Positions 5,629 through 14,763 of a stretch of DNA of 22,359 nt are shown one piece after another (position 1 is the stretch's first letter; the number at the start of each line of letters is the position of its first letter). Below the pieces are notes generated by a model. That model had not been told where the DNA came from. It saw nothing but the letters and a program-made list of their open reading frames with translations, and did not search any database. The stretch is taken from positions 1 through 22,359 of the IMG/VR virus record IMGVR_UViG_3300043773_001216. The stretch is one strand, 5' to 3'. This DNA comes from a virus. A program made the translations under genes and the position numbers.

Positions 5629-8427
5629 ATGGCTTTCACAGACTTCTTCAGAAGCATCCTCCCACAAGGCACGCGTTATGTACTACGGCTAATCCACAAA
5701 CCCACGGACAAGCGTCGCAATGTCTTCTCGTCATCATTCGAGGAGATGGCGGAACAAGCGGAGCAGCTTGTTCATAGTGGACTCGACCTCTACTACGCAA
5801 CAGCAGGGTTTGGAGCGCAGAAAAAAGCGAACGCAGAGAACGCCGTAGCGAAGCGCGAACTGTACATAGACATAGACTGCGGAGAGAAAAAACCATACAA
5901 AGACAAAGCAGAAGGGCTAGGAGCCCTGCGTACATTCTGCACTTCCGTTGGATTGCCAAGACCCACGCTAATCGACTCGGGTAACGGTATCCATGCACAC
6001 TGGATCTTCAACGACAGCGTCGCACTGCATGAATGGCATGCGGTAGCTGAGGCTCTGAAGCACAGGTGTGTCGCTGAGAACTTCAAGGTTGACGGTGCCT
6101 GCACTGCGGACTACGTCCGGGTACTGCGTATTCCGGGCACGGTCAACACCAAGAACGGTGCTACCGTCGCGCTGCTCACGCCGATCAAGCACCATGATTT
6201 CAACACACTGCGCGAGATCATTGGCGTCGAAGTATCCCAAGCGGATATGTTCGCCAAAGCGCGGGCGTTGTCCAAGGGCTCGATAGAGGAGACAAAGAAG
6301 CTCTTCGTTGACCCCAACAAGACCAACAAGTTTCACACCATCTGGATGAAGTCTGTTGGCAGCTTCGGCTGCGAGCAGATCAACAACGCGATCCGCAACC
6401 CTGAGACCCTTGCCGAGCCGCTGTGGCGCGGCGTGCTGTCGATTGCACAGCACTGCGAGGACAGGGACTGGGCCATACACGAGATCTCGAAGAACCACCC
6501 CAACTACAGCCCTGAGGAGACCGAGGCCAAGGCTTCGCTGACCAAGGGACCGTACACCTGTGAGACGTTCAGGGGGTTGGACGAGGGGCCGTTGTGTGAG
6601 AAGTGCCCGCACCTGGGCAAGATCACGTCCCCGATCCAGCTTGGGGCAGAGATCAAAACGACGACCGAACCGGTGGCGGTCAAGGTCGAAGACCGCGAAG
6701 AGACGATCCCGGCCTACCCGGCACCCTTCGTGCGTGGCGCTACTGGCGGTGTGTACATGAAGCAGTACAACCCGCAGGGGGACAAGACCGTGCTGGTCAA
6801 CCCCTACGACATCTATATCTACCGGCGGATGCGCGACAACCATGGTGGTGGCGACACGCTCTGGGTCAGGCACCATCTTCCGCACAACGATGTACGTGAG
6901 TTCACGATACAACAAAGCGAAGTCGCATCCAAGGACAAGTTCCGGGACTGCGTAAACCGTGAGGGGGTCATTGCGTTTGAGGATCGTCAACTGAGTGGCC
7001 TGCAGTTGCTGTTCAGCAAGATGATCGAAGAACTGCAAAAAGCTGAGAAAGCCGACAACATGCGAGTCAAGTTTGGCTGGACCGCTGATAACACTTTCGT
7101 TATCGGTAATCGTGAATACACGCACAACGGCGTCATTCACAGCCCAACGTCCAAGCCCCTAGAGAACTACGTCAACTGGTTCACACCCAAAGGCAATATC
7201 GATGACTGGAAGAGCGTAGTCGATCTGTACAACAAGCCCGAGATGGATATGCACGCGGCGGGTGTGCTGGCTGGTTTCGGAAGTGTGTTCATGCATCTGT
7301 CCCCTGAGAGCGGGGCTGTGCTGAATTACTACTCGAAGAAGTCAGGCACGGGCAAGACCACCATCCTGCGGATTGCGAACTCGATCTTCGGAGACCCTGT
7401 AAACCTGATGAAGGACGCGCAGGACACGAAGCTCACGAAGATACACCGCATGGGCTTGATGAACGGCATCATCGTCACCATCGACGAGATGACCAACGCG
7501 GACCCCATGGAGATCTCTGACCTGCTCTACAACTCTACGCAAGGCCGTGCTAGAGACAGAATGCAGGCGAACACCAACGCGGAGCGTGTGAACAATACCC
7601 GTTGGAAGCAGATCACTATTATGTCGAGCAACACTACCCTCGAAGATAGGCTATCAACGATCAAGTCTGATCCTCAGGGGGAACTTGCACGGTCATTGGA
7701 GATCCGCCTGGACACCCCCCTACCTGACGATGTGCTCGGTGCACAGTTGACGTTCAACAAGATTCTGGACAACTACGGTCTGGCCGGTGACATATTCATG
7801 CGCTATGTCATCCCGCATCTTGATGAAGTGAAGCGGATCTGGGAGAACACCAGAGACAAGATCTACGGTATGGAGCGCTGGACCCAGACCGAACGGTACA
7901 AGCTGAACGCTGTGATCTGCATGGTCTCGGCAGGGTTGGTGACAAACCACCTGGGGCTGACTAGATACGACATCGGTCGCATCGCCAAGAAGCTCGTCAA
8001 CAAGGTGCGCGATCTGCGTGATGAACTGAAGGCTGTCAGCACCACTGCATCCAGCACGGTGTCGTCGTTCATCAACAAGAATATCAGGAACATCCTGATC
8101 GTCAACAGGAAGACTGGACCCAGCGGCTTACCGGAAGCACCTAGGGTGGAACCTCAGGCTGAACTGATCATCAGGTACGAACCTGATACCGATACGTTGT
8201 TCATCAACAAGCGGGAGTTCACCAAGTGGTGCGCCACCAACTACATCAACGCGAAGGAGATAGGTCCGCTGTTCAAGCAAGAAACCGGAGGCACGGTCAA
8301 CGTCACCAAGAAGCGCATGGGCGCTGGCTGGCGTACCGACCTGGGGGCGGTCGATGTGCTGGAATTCCAGAACGCCCGCAGTCTGATGAACCTCGATGAC
8401 CTCGATGGATCGTCGGCTCCCGCATGA
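5629..8427 (+). CDS. Primase-polymerase (AEP-type) fused to AAA+/SF3-like replicative helicase
   Basis: The 932-residue protein joins two enzymes. The N-terminal part (about 1-200) has archaeo-eukaryotic primase motifs: LYIDIDCG (D81, D83), SGNGIHAHW (117-125), and VRVLRIPGTVNTK (163-175). A central cysteine set, C311, C323 and C326 (CEKCPH), resembles the zinc-binding linker common in phage primases, with C248 and C276 possible extra ligands. After a middle domain (about 370-540), the C-terminal ATPase shows Walker A SKKSGTGKTT (569-578), Walker B IVTIDEMTN (615-623), a sensor-like MSSNTT (665-670) and a later Arg-rich segment, similar to DUF927/SF3-like helicases. It would prime and unwind the phage origin. 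The first hundred codons look AT-richer. No Shine-Dalgarno sequence is visible; the upstream frame stops at 5571, so 5629 is the first available start. Confidence 0.85.
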   Translation: MAFTDFFRSILPQGTRYVLRLIHKPTDKRRNVFSSSFEEMAEQAEQLVHSGLDLYYATAGFGAQKKANAENAVAKRELYIDIDCGEKKPYKDKAEGLGALRTFCTSVGLPRPTLIDSGNGIHAHWIFNDSVALHEWHAVAEALKHRCVAENFKVDGACTADYVRVLRIPGTVNTKNGATVALLTPIKHHDFNTLREIIGVEVSQADMFAKARALSKGSIEETKKLFVDPNKTNKFHTIWMKSVGSFGCEQINNAIRNPETLAEPLWRGVLSIAQHCEDRDWAIHEISKNHPNYSPEETEAKASLTKGPYTCETFRGLDEGPLCEKCPHLGKITSPIQLGAEIKTTTEPVAVKVEDREETIPAYPAPFVRGATGGVYMKQYNPQGDKTVLVNPYDIYIYRRMRDNHGGGDTLWVRHHLPHNDVREFTIQQSEVASKDKFRDCVNREGVIAFEDRQLSGLQLLFSKMIEELQKAEKADNMRVKFGWTADNTFVIGNREYTHNGVIHSPTSKPLENYVNWFTPKGNIDDWKSVVDLYNKPEMDMHAAGVLAGFGSVFMHLSPESGAVLNYYSKKSGTGKTTILRIANSIFGDPVNLMKDAQDTKLTKIHRMGLMNGIIVTIDEMTNADPMEISDLLYNSTQGRARDRMQANTNAERVNNTRWKQITIMSSNTTLEDRLSTIKSDPQGELARSLEIRLDTPLPDDVLGAQLTFNKILDNYGLAGDIFMRYVIPHLDEVKRIWENTRDKIYGMERWTQTERYKLNAVICMVSAGLVTNHLGLTRYDIGRIAKKLVNKVRDLRDELKAVSTTASSTVSSFINKNIRNILIVNRKTGPSGLPEAPRVEPQAELIIRYEPDTDTLFINKREFTKWCATNYINAKEIGPLFKQETGGTVNVTKKRMGAGWRTDLGAVDVLEFQNARSLMNLDDLDGSSAPA

Positions 8428-8635
8428 ACTTCCTGAGGTTGCCACGATCAGGGGCGTCAGGTACCGGTTGCCGCAGTGGCTTGAGCCGGGTCAGAGCTTC
8501 TTCGTGCCGTGCCTGGAAGCGCGGTCCATGGCGTGGGTGCTGGTGCACCGCTACAGCCGCGTGGGGTTCAAGCTCACATGGGCAGAACGGATCGAGGACG
8601 GGATGCTTGGCATCCGCATCTGGCGTGAGGTATAG
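8396..8635 (+). CDS. Small hypothetical protein at the operon end, 79 aa
   Basis: The gene overlaps the last 32 bases of the primase-helicase gene in another frame. A second in-frame ATG at 8405 could equally be the start, since neither has a clear Shine-Dalgarno site. The protein reads as a compact beta-rich unit, with a conserved-looking core RGVRYRLPQWLEPGQSFFVP, and an end segment GMLGIRIWREV; the mix of Trp, Phe and charged residues looks like real coding sequence, unlike the competing frame at 8424-8675, which is Arg/Ser-rich. I do not recognise a family and propose no function. It is the last gene before the terminator. Confidence 0.6.
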   Translation: MTSMDRRLPHELPEVATIRGVRYRLPQWLEPGQSFFVPCLEARSMAWVLVHRYSRVGFKLTWAERIEDGMLGIRIWREV

Positions 8636-8678
8636 TCCGCCCCGCCGATTGCTCCTGAGTCGGTCTCCCTCCTAGTTG

Positions 8679-8715
8679 GCCCCCGGGTGAGTTCGCTCCC
8701 CGGGGGCAATTTTTT
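8679..8715 (+). terminator. Strong intrinsic terminator of the rightward operon, UUCG loop
   Basis: GCCCCCGGG (8679-8687) pairs with CCCGGGGGC (8699-8707), extended inward past a bulged T by GAG/CTC around a TTCG tetraloop (8692-8695), and followed by AA and TTTTTT (8710-8715). This is a textbook intrinsic terminator for the + strand. The T-run overlaps the TAA stop codon (8714-8716) of the convergent giant gene. On the - strand the hairpin is not followed by a T-run, so it should stop leftward transcription poorly on its own. Confidence 0.88.
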
Positions 8716-11700
8716 ACATCCCCTGCTGGATCTTCCGGGCCTGGGTACGCAGCATCCCTACCTGCTGCGCAATCTCGTTCTGTTGGGCACGTAGCTGGTT
8801 GATCAGCATGCGTCGTTCTCCCTCATCGATCTCCGTAGTACGGTCAACCAAAGCAGCTTCGTTGTTGAGTTCCTTGATTGTCTTCATCAAGGACGACACT
8901 GCAGGGCGGATGGAGAACAAGCCTACGTTCTTACGCAGATACTCGTCAGCGTTCTCAGGTTCGCGCTCCAACATACGATTGTACGTTGAATTGACGCGGT
9001 TGACATCCTTTTCCAGATCATAGACCTCGTCGAGGTACCTCGTACCAACAGCGTCTTTCATCACAGCCGACGCACCTGTGAGTTGGGCAGCGAGCATTTG
9101 GTGCAGGGGGCGGTCAGTTCGCGTGGGGTTGATGAACGCGTCTGTCATAGCCAGCGCTACACCTGCGGTCGTGCCCAGAATTCCCCGAATGGCGTTCTCG
9201 ATCTTGATTGGAGAAACGCGAAACAGTTCTACACCAGTTGTCTGGTACAGATCTTCGAGCTTCTTGGCCGCTTCTTTCGCGGTGTCGGATGTGCCGGTGC
9301 CGAAGCGCTGGAAGGGGTCCAGTGCAAGCTGGCCCTGCGACTCAAGCGGGCGACCGAGGAACCACGAGTAGTTCGTGATGTTCTCGACGAACGGACGAAG
9401 CAACTGCGGCGTGACGTTGGGGGACGAAAACACGTCCACCCCACGCTTCAGCAAATTACCCACGACCTCGATAGCTGCTTTCTCTTCATCCGTCCCTTGC
9501 AGTTTGTAGTAGCGAACTACACGCTCAGGGATAGCTTTGAAGAAGAACGCGAGTTCGGCAGGAATGGGGATCGCTGGAGTAAAGCCAAGATCCTTACCGT
9601 AAGGGAGGATCCAGTTCGTGTCCCGCACATGGTCGGGCAGTGCGTTGTACTCGTCATCATCAGACATCATCAGGGCGTAAGCAAGCCCCATAGCTGTCAT
9701 CACGCCCATACGCTTGTAGAACATCGCTCTAGCTTGTCCTACCGATTGTCCAACAGCTTTGCCCGCAGCGGCCACCGCCAGCTTGTCCATACCTCGGGCG
9801 TATGCGTTGAAGAACGGCACGATGGCAATCATCGTGTTCATGAAGTTAGCTGAGCCCCGCCTGGAGAAGTTGATGATCTCTCGGGCACGAGACTCTGCCG
9901 CTGCAGCATCTCCAGTTTCTTTCAGCACCTGCTCATAGATAGCTTGGCGCACAGAAACGTCGGAAGCCTTGGCACCGGCTTCCATGAATCGCATGATGGT
10001 TTTGCCAACAGACTTACCCTCTGCACCAGCCTCTTCCAAGATGTCCCGAAGGTTCCCACCTTTGGTGAAATCGAACGTGCCGAAGATACCGAGCTTCGCC
10101 ATCTCCCGGACAGTGGCATTCTGTTTCTTACCGAACGCTTCGCGGTACCAGTTCGCAGGGAAACTGGTAAGAATACGAGCCGTCAGTTGCATGGGGTTCT
10201 TCACCCCGGAATAGGCATAGGCCCGTGCGATGTCGTCAAAGATCTGCTTGACTGCGAACGGTGGCATCGAGGTGACACCAGCACGCAGGATATTGGAAGC
10301 AGTCTGCATCTTTTTGAAGACAGACGACAGTTCCGGCGGCTGGAAAGTGAACGCGATTACATGTGCCGGATCAGGGACGTAGTACTCGACCTTCTCCCCT
10401 TTGTCGTACACCTTGACGTTTGCACCGGTAGCGCCGACTTCGTTGTTGGCCCCCTTCTTGGCGAGCTTCAGCAGTTCCATGTCCTTCAACGCGGACAGGG
10501 AAGCATTGTTGAGCATGGCTTCGCGGGTTGACCAGTCCATGAACCCTGCGAAGTTCTCAATGACGGACAGCGATTCTCGGCTGCTACCTTCCAGATTCCG
10601 AATGTTCTTCAGTGCAGCAATACCACGGTTGCCGCCCCTAGCAGTGTCGAACCCTGCTTCGTATTCAACAATCCGCTTGAACGGGATGTAGCCGATGTTG
10701 TCCTTGTACTCCTGGGCTTTCTCAGGCGACAGACGGTTGGTTTCGACCAGCACATCCAGATTGTTGAAGCGGATTGCATCCAGGGTCTGGGAGATCTCTT
10801 GGATGTCCTTGTTTCTCTGGAACTCCGCTTCAAGCGCATCCAGCTTGGCGTCATCCTTGATGAGCAACTCAATGGTCTGATCTTCACGTAGCTGATCAGC
10901 TTCCTTGGTTTTGCCCGCTGCTTCCAGTGCCAGTGCCTGCTTTTCAACCTCACGGTTGTGCTCACGGAGGTAGTACTCACGGTGCCCATAGAGCACGGTG
11001 TCCACCTGGGTGCGGTACTTCTCGTAGGTCGTTCCAGCTTTCTCAGCTTCCTTCGCCAGACGCTCGATGACATCTTTCTGGTAGCTGATGGTTTTGCCAG
11101 CGATGAACGGGAACTCCTTCGAGTCCTCAGGCACCGTCAGTTCAGCAGCTTGGACAAGCCCGTCCTTGATCTTCAAGCCCCCGGTACGCATGGCTTCGAG
11201 GCTGACACGCCCATGGTCGAGTGCCCGGGAGATCAGCACCATGGGGTTCAGGTTGCCCGTAGCGTCGCGCACCTTCCCTGCGTAAGCCTTGGTGAAGATG
11301 TCATCCAGCCCTGCAAGGTAGTCCGTCGCTTTGATCCGTGCAGCCAGCGCAGGGTTGCGCCTGAGGAGATCCGCAAGGCTCTTCTTGGACTCCTTACCGA
11401 TGGCGTTGACACCCGCCGTTGCAGCTTCGGTCTGGGGAGTGACGGTGCGGAACCTTGCCACTCCAACTCCGCCAGAACCAATCCCTGCCTGGATAGCCTC
11501 ACGAATGAAGGCTTGCAGTGGGTCGAGGCCCATCGTGCGGATCGCACGAGCAAGGTTTGGCATACCGATCCGCTCGGCCAACCGGGCGAAGAAGTTCCCA
11601 AGCTGCCGCAGCATGGAGCCAGTGAGCTTGGTCTGCTCTGCTATTTCAGCGAGCGCTTCTTCCACTGCCAGGACTTGAGCTTCTTCCCGGCTCATCCCCT

Positions 11701-14700
11701 TAGTGTCTTTCTTCCCGGTTTCCGAAGTGAGGTAGTCGTCCGCCGCCTGACGCATCGCTGCGCTCTGGTTGTAGAACTTCGTCATCAATGCCCGGTACTC
11801 AGCGGGCGACAACAGATTGGCTAGACCCTTGTGAAAGACTTCATGGAAGATAGTCTTCTGACCTTCAATGCCCTCTTTGATACCGCTACGGAAAAGATAG
11901 ACCTTGCCTCTGATTACCGCACCAGCACGCGACCCAGCAACCTGCTTATTGTCTATATCGGTGACGTCATCGAGGACGGTGATGTCAAGATTACCACCCA
12001 GCGCTTTTTCAATGTCTGCAACAATTTTGCGGAGTTGGGCATCGGAGATAACGCCTTGGACGAGAGGGGTTTGAGGAATAGTGCGGTAGCGAACGTCTTC
12101 ATCTTCAAGAGACGTTTTTTCCTCCCCTTTGAACCTTCTTGCGCCAGTCTTCCCCTCACGAACGATAGGTTCGGTGGCTTCGTCCTCAGCGCGCTCAGTT
12201 TCCTCTTCCTCTAGTGCAGCTTCCTCTTCCTTCCGTACAAATTTGTAGGCACGGTCAAGTGCCGACTGCATGGACTTGCGGTCTTTCTTTGTACGTACTG
12301 CGATCTCTTCATTTAGCTGCTTGATGACATCGCGGTTGTTACCTTTACTAGGATCGTAGTTAGAAGCTCTAGCGTAGATATCTGCAACCTGCTTGTCAGT
12401 CAGCCCAGAAAAATCAAGCGTACCTGTTTCTGTAAGTGCGGGTTTCAGAAGGTCTGCGACTTTAGCTTTCTTCTTTCCCTTAGGAGCTTCATATAGCACT
12501 CCTCGGGTAGGCTTAAGATCGGTAGCGCCAGTGCCTGCTTCAGACACATTTTTGCCACGAACAATAATGTCAGTCTGACCAGCGTGGAACCGGCTCACTG
12601 CTTCCGCATCGATGCCCATTGCCTGGGCCACGCGGCTCACATTCGCACCCGAGCTACGTTCCATTCCTGCCAGTTCGGCGGCTTCCTCGCGGGAGTACGT
12701 GGTGGGCAGGTAGTTGCCTTCGGCATCCACACCAATGTAAGCAAGCACAGCTTGGTACATGCCCGGTTCCGCACGGGCCTTGAGAAGGTTCTCCTTCACT
12801 GCATCAAGGTCGATGACAGGCCGTTCCCCGCGTGCACCCAGAACGCCAGATGCACCCATCTTCTCCAGACGATCAACGAGATCACCTTTCTCAGAAGTTA
12901 GAAGCGTATCAAGTTGCGCCTTGAGTTCGTCGTATTTGGCGCGGTTTTTTGACTTCGGTGCAGGTGCCCTACCATTCTTCTGCTTCAGTGCGTCTATCTG
13001 TGCTTTGAGATCAGCTACACGACGTTCAAACGCCAAACCCATAGCAGTCTGCGGAGCTTCTTCCCCACGCAGTTCTGCACGGTACACCTCGGCCTGTTCT
13101 TCTGTGAACAAGCCAGCTTCCACCGCCCGGTCGATATCCTCTTCGGTGTACTCAACACCAGTGGTAGCACGCTCTGTTGCCTTGGGAGCAGCAGGCTTAG
13201 GCGCAGGGGCTTCGCTCGGGGGCGTTACTGCAGGGGGTTGCTGTCCTTCTCCTGCAGGAGGCTGTCCAACATCCTCGACAGGAGGAACCACTCGTACTGG
13301 CTCAGTGGCTCCAGTTCCTTGGGCGGGGCTGACGGCAGCGGGTCCGCCAGCCACTGGAACGCCTGCTCCACTTGGCTCTGGCTCAGTTGGAACATTGGAC
13401 GCACTTGGGGTCTCCGTAGTGATGGGTTCCGCTACAGTGATAGTTTCGGCCACAGGGGCGGCTTCCTCTACCGTAGGTGTAGTCGCTTCCGTGGCGGTCA
13501 GAGGTGCTACAGCAGCGGGAGGCTTGGGTGCTTCTGTAGGTTTCGGCGTTTCCTTGGCTGGCAACGTCTCCAAGAACTGCGCCGCCTTGAGCGCTGCGCC
13601 CTTGAGTTCCGGCCCTTGGTTGCGGGCTTTCTCTACAAAGTTCTCCAGGATACTGCGGACAGTTTCGACGTCTTTCGGATTGCTCAGGTCCTTGTTGACG
13701 AGCTTGTCGTAGAAGGTCTTCCGCTTCCCTTTGCCGGGAGCAAACCCCAACGCCCGAACAGCAGCGTCGTCGAGCACGGTGGAAGGGGCAGCTTCGCCAG
13801 GAGCAGCTTCGCCAGGAGCAGATTCAGGGGGCGGCGGTGCTGTTGTGGGCTGCGCAGGGGCGGTCTTGGCGGCTTTCTCGGCCTCAGCCCTGGCAGCTTC
13901 TTGACGGCGGACATCGATGGGCGCAAGCTCGCCGGTAGAAGGCTCAGCACCCGCACCCCGGGCGCGACGTCCCAAGGCAAGGTCCATCAGCCCCTGTACG
14001 ATGGCACCGGTAGCGCCCCCGTAGGCGGCTTGTTCACCAAGCCCTTCAATCAGAGCCTGCTCAGGCTTGTACACCCCCCGAGCAATCAGGTTCTGCGCAA
14101 GGCCCGAGGCGGCTTCCTGCGCAGCTTCTTCGCCGCCAGCAACGAACGCACGCTTGACCCTGGCCGTTGCGGTGAGCACTTCCCCTTCGGGGATGCGAGA
14201 CAGGATCCTGAACGGCGCGAAGATCTCCAAGGCGCCAGGGATGGTGCCCAGAGCGGTGGCCGTGCCCCGCTGCTCAGCGGTAGCTCCCTCCGTCTCGGCC
14301 CGGGTCCGCGCTTCGCCTGCACCGGCACCAACGCCCAACGCGGTAGCGCCGATACGACCAGCCAGCCCGAGGGGGCCTGCGGCCAGGAACGGTCCTGTGG
14401 AACCTACAGCCTCACCGAGCTTGCGTCCGACTGTCTGCTCATACCCCGGGGCCGGGGCGAAGGGCGCCTTGGCGGCACCAGCTATCCTGGCGATAGCTTC
14501 ACGAGCGGCACTTTCTTGCTCCTCTGGCAGAAGAGCAGAGGCACCAATAGCAGCGCTTTCGACTAGACCGACAGCACCGGGGACCAGCCCCTTGAAGGCT
14601 TCACCAACCTGACCAAAGAACGTAGGTTCCGGGGGCCGTGCACCAGCTTCCGGTTTTAGCGCCAACACCGCACGGATGACTTCCTCCTGGCTTGCTCCAG

Positions 14701-14758
14701 GCGGGCCTTCGACACGGTAGGTTTTGCCGTTCGGTGCGGTGACTTGGTAGGTTGCCAT
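8714..14758 (-). CDS. Giant polyvalent ejection-type protein with zincin metallopeptidase motif and LPD38-like region
   Basis: This 2014-residue protein is the last gene of the virion block, 5 bases after its neighbour. In order I see: a short N-terminal unit MATYQVTAPNGKTYRV; a Gly/Ala-rich hydrophobic stretch (about 115-150) that may touch membranes; Pro/Ala-rich disordered linkers (about 270-330 and 400-530); coiled-coil-like segments (about 577-636, and an acidic helix 830-865); a metallopeptidase-like domain with HEVFH (972-976) and downstream acidic residues (EEALAE, near 1030) that may give the third zinc ligand; helical, charged regions (about 1200-1320); and a C-terminal part (about 1600-1900) resembling large polyvalent protein-associated domain 38 (SRRGSANFMN, IVPFFNAYARG). 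Polyvalent phage proteins are packaged and injected with DNA. Function is inferred from layout; catalysis is unproven. Confidence 0.75.
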   Translation of the reverse strand: MATYQVTAPNGKTYRVEGPPGASQEEVIRAVLALKPEAGARPPEPTFFGQVGEAFKGLVPGAVGLVESAAIGASALLPEEQESAAREAIARIAGAAKAPFAPAPGYEQTVGRKLGEAVGSTGPFLAAGPLGLAGRIGATALGVGAGAGEARTRAETEGATAEQRGTATALGTIPGALEIFAPFRILSRIPEGEVLTATARVKRAFVAGGEEAAQEAASGLAQNLIARGVYKPEQALIEGLGEQAAYGGATGAIVQGLMDLALGRRARGAGAEPSTGELAPIDVRRQEAARAEAEKAAKTAPAQPTTAPPPPESAPGEAAPGEAAPSTVLDDAAVRALGFAPGKGKRKTFYDKLVNKDLSNPKDVETVRSILENFVEKARNQGPELKGAALKAAQFLETLPAKETPKPTEAPKPPAAVAPLTATEATTPTVEEAAPVAETITVAEPITTETPSASNVPTEPEPSGAGVPVAGGPAAVSPAQGTGATEPVRVVPPVEDVGQPPAGEGQQPPAVTPPSEAPAPKPAAPKATERATTGVEYTEEDIDRAVEAGLFTEEQAEVYRAELRGEEAPQTAMGLAFERRVADLKAQIDALKQKNGRAPAPKSKNRAKYDELKAQLDTLLTSEKGDLVDRLEKMGASGVLGARGERPVIDLDAVKENLLKARAEPGMYQAVLAYIGVDAEGNYLPTTYSREEAAELAGMERSSGANVSRVAQAMGIDAEAVSRFHAGQTDIIVRGKNVSEAGTGATDLKPTRGVLYEAPKGKKKAKVADLLKPALTETGTLDFSGLTDKQVADIYARASNYDPSKGNNRDVIKQLNEEIAVRTKKDRKSMQSALDRAYKFVRKEEEAALEEEETERAEDEATEPIVREGKTGARRFKGEEKTSLEDEDVRYRTIPQTPLVQGVISDAQLRKIVADIEKALGGNLDITVLDDVTDIDNKQVAGSRAGAVIRGKVYLFRSGIKEGIEGQKTIFHEVFHKGLANLLSPAEYRALMTKFYNQSAAMRQAADDYLTSETGKKDTKGMSREEAQVLAVEEALAEIAEQTKLTGSMLRQLGNFFARLAERIGMPNLARAIRTMGLDPLQAFIREAIQAGIGSGGVGVARFRTVTPQTEAATAGVNAIGKESKKSLADLLRRNPALAARIKATDYLAGLDDIFTKAYAGKVRDATGNLNPMVLISRALDHGRVSLEAMRTGGLKIKDGLVQAAELTVPEDSKEFPFIAGKTISYQKDVIERLAKEAEKAGTTYEKYRTQVDTVLYGHREYYLREHNREVEKQALALEAAGKTKEADQLREDQTIELLIKDDAKLDALEAEFQRNKDIQEISQTLDAIRFNNLDVLVETNRLSPEKAQEYKDNIGYIPFKRIVEYEAGFDTARGGNRGIAALKNIRNLEGSSRESLSVIENFAGFMDWSTREAMLNNASLSALKDMELLKLAKKGANNEVGATGANVKVYDKGEKVEYYVPDPAHVIAFTFQPPELSSVFKKMQTASNILRAGVTSMPPFAVKQIFDDIARAYAYSGVKNPMQLTARILTSFPANWYREAFGKKQNATVREMAKLGIFGTFDFTKGGNLRDILEEAGAEGKSVGKTIMRFMEAGAKASDVSVRQAIYEQVLKETGDAAAAESRAREIINFSRRGSANFMNTMIAIVPFFNAYARGMDKLAVAAAGKAVGQSVGQARAMFYKRMGVMTAMGLAYALMMSDDDEYNALPDHVRDTNWILPYGKDLGFTPAIPIPAELAFFFKAIPERVVRYYKLQGTDEEKAAIEVVGNLLKRGVDVFSSPNVTPQLLRPFVENITNYSWFLGRPLESQGQLALDPFQRFGTGTSDTAKEAAKKLEDLYQTTGVELFRVSPIKIENAIRGILGTTAGVALAMTDAFINPTRTDRPLHQMLAAQLTGASAVMKDAVGTRYLDEVYDLEKDVNRVNSTYNRMLEREPENADEYLRKNVGLFSIRPAVSSLMKTIKELNNEAALVDRTTEIDEGERRMLINQLRAQQNEIAQQVGMLRTQARKIQQGM
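13788..13817 (-). repeat. Tandem 15-bp repeat inside the giant gene
   Basis: A 15-bp unit (GCAGCTTCGCCAGGA on the + strand) occurs twice in exact tandem, with a third partial copy beginning at 13818. It encodes repeated PGEAA units in a disordered Pro/Ala linker. The unit is a multiple of three, so copy-number change would keep the frame. Confidence 0.85.
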
Positions 14759-14763
14759 GGGTA

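Noticed and set aside
5968-7140. 390-residue open frame on the - strand
   Set aside because: Shadow of the primase-helicase gene, whose motifs are intact on the + strand.
9083-9853. 256-residue open frame on the + strand
   Set aside because: Antisense to the LPD38-like region of the giant gene, which has clear coding character; no family resemblance.
12759-13712. 317-residue open frame on the + strand
   Set aside because: Also antisense to the giant gene; Ser/Ala/Gly-rich translation of the low-complexity linker, and it overlaps another antisense frame.
13238-14566. 442-residue open frame on the + strand
   Set aside because: It is antisense to the giant gene in a GC-rich Pro/Ala-coding stretch; composition is Arg/Ser/Gly-rich, with no motif or ribosome-binding site.
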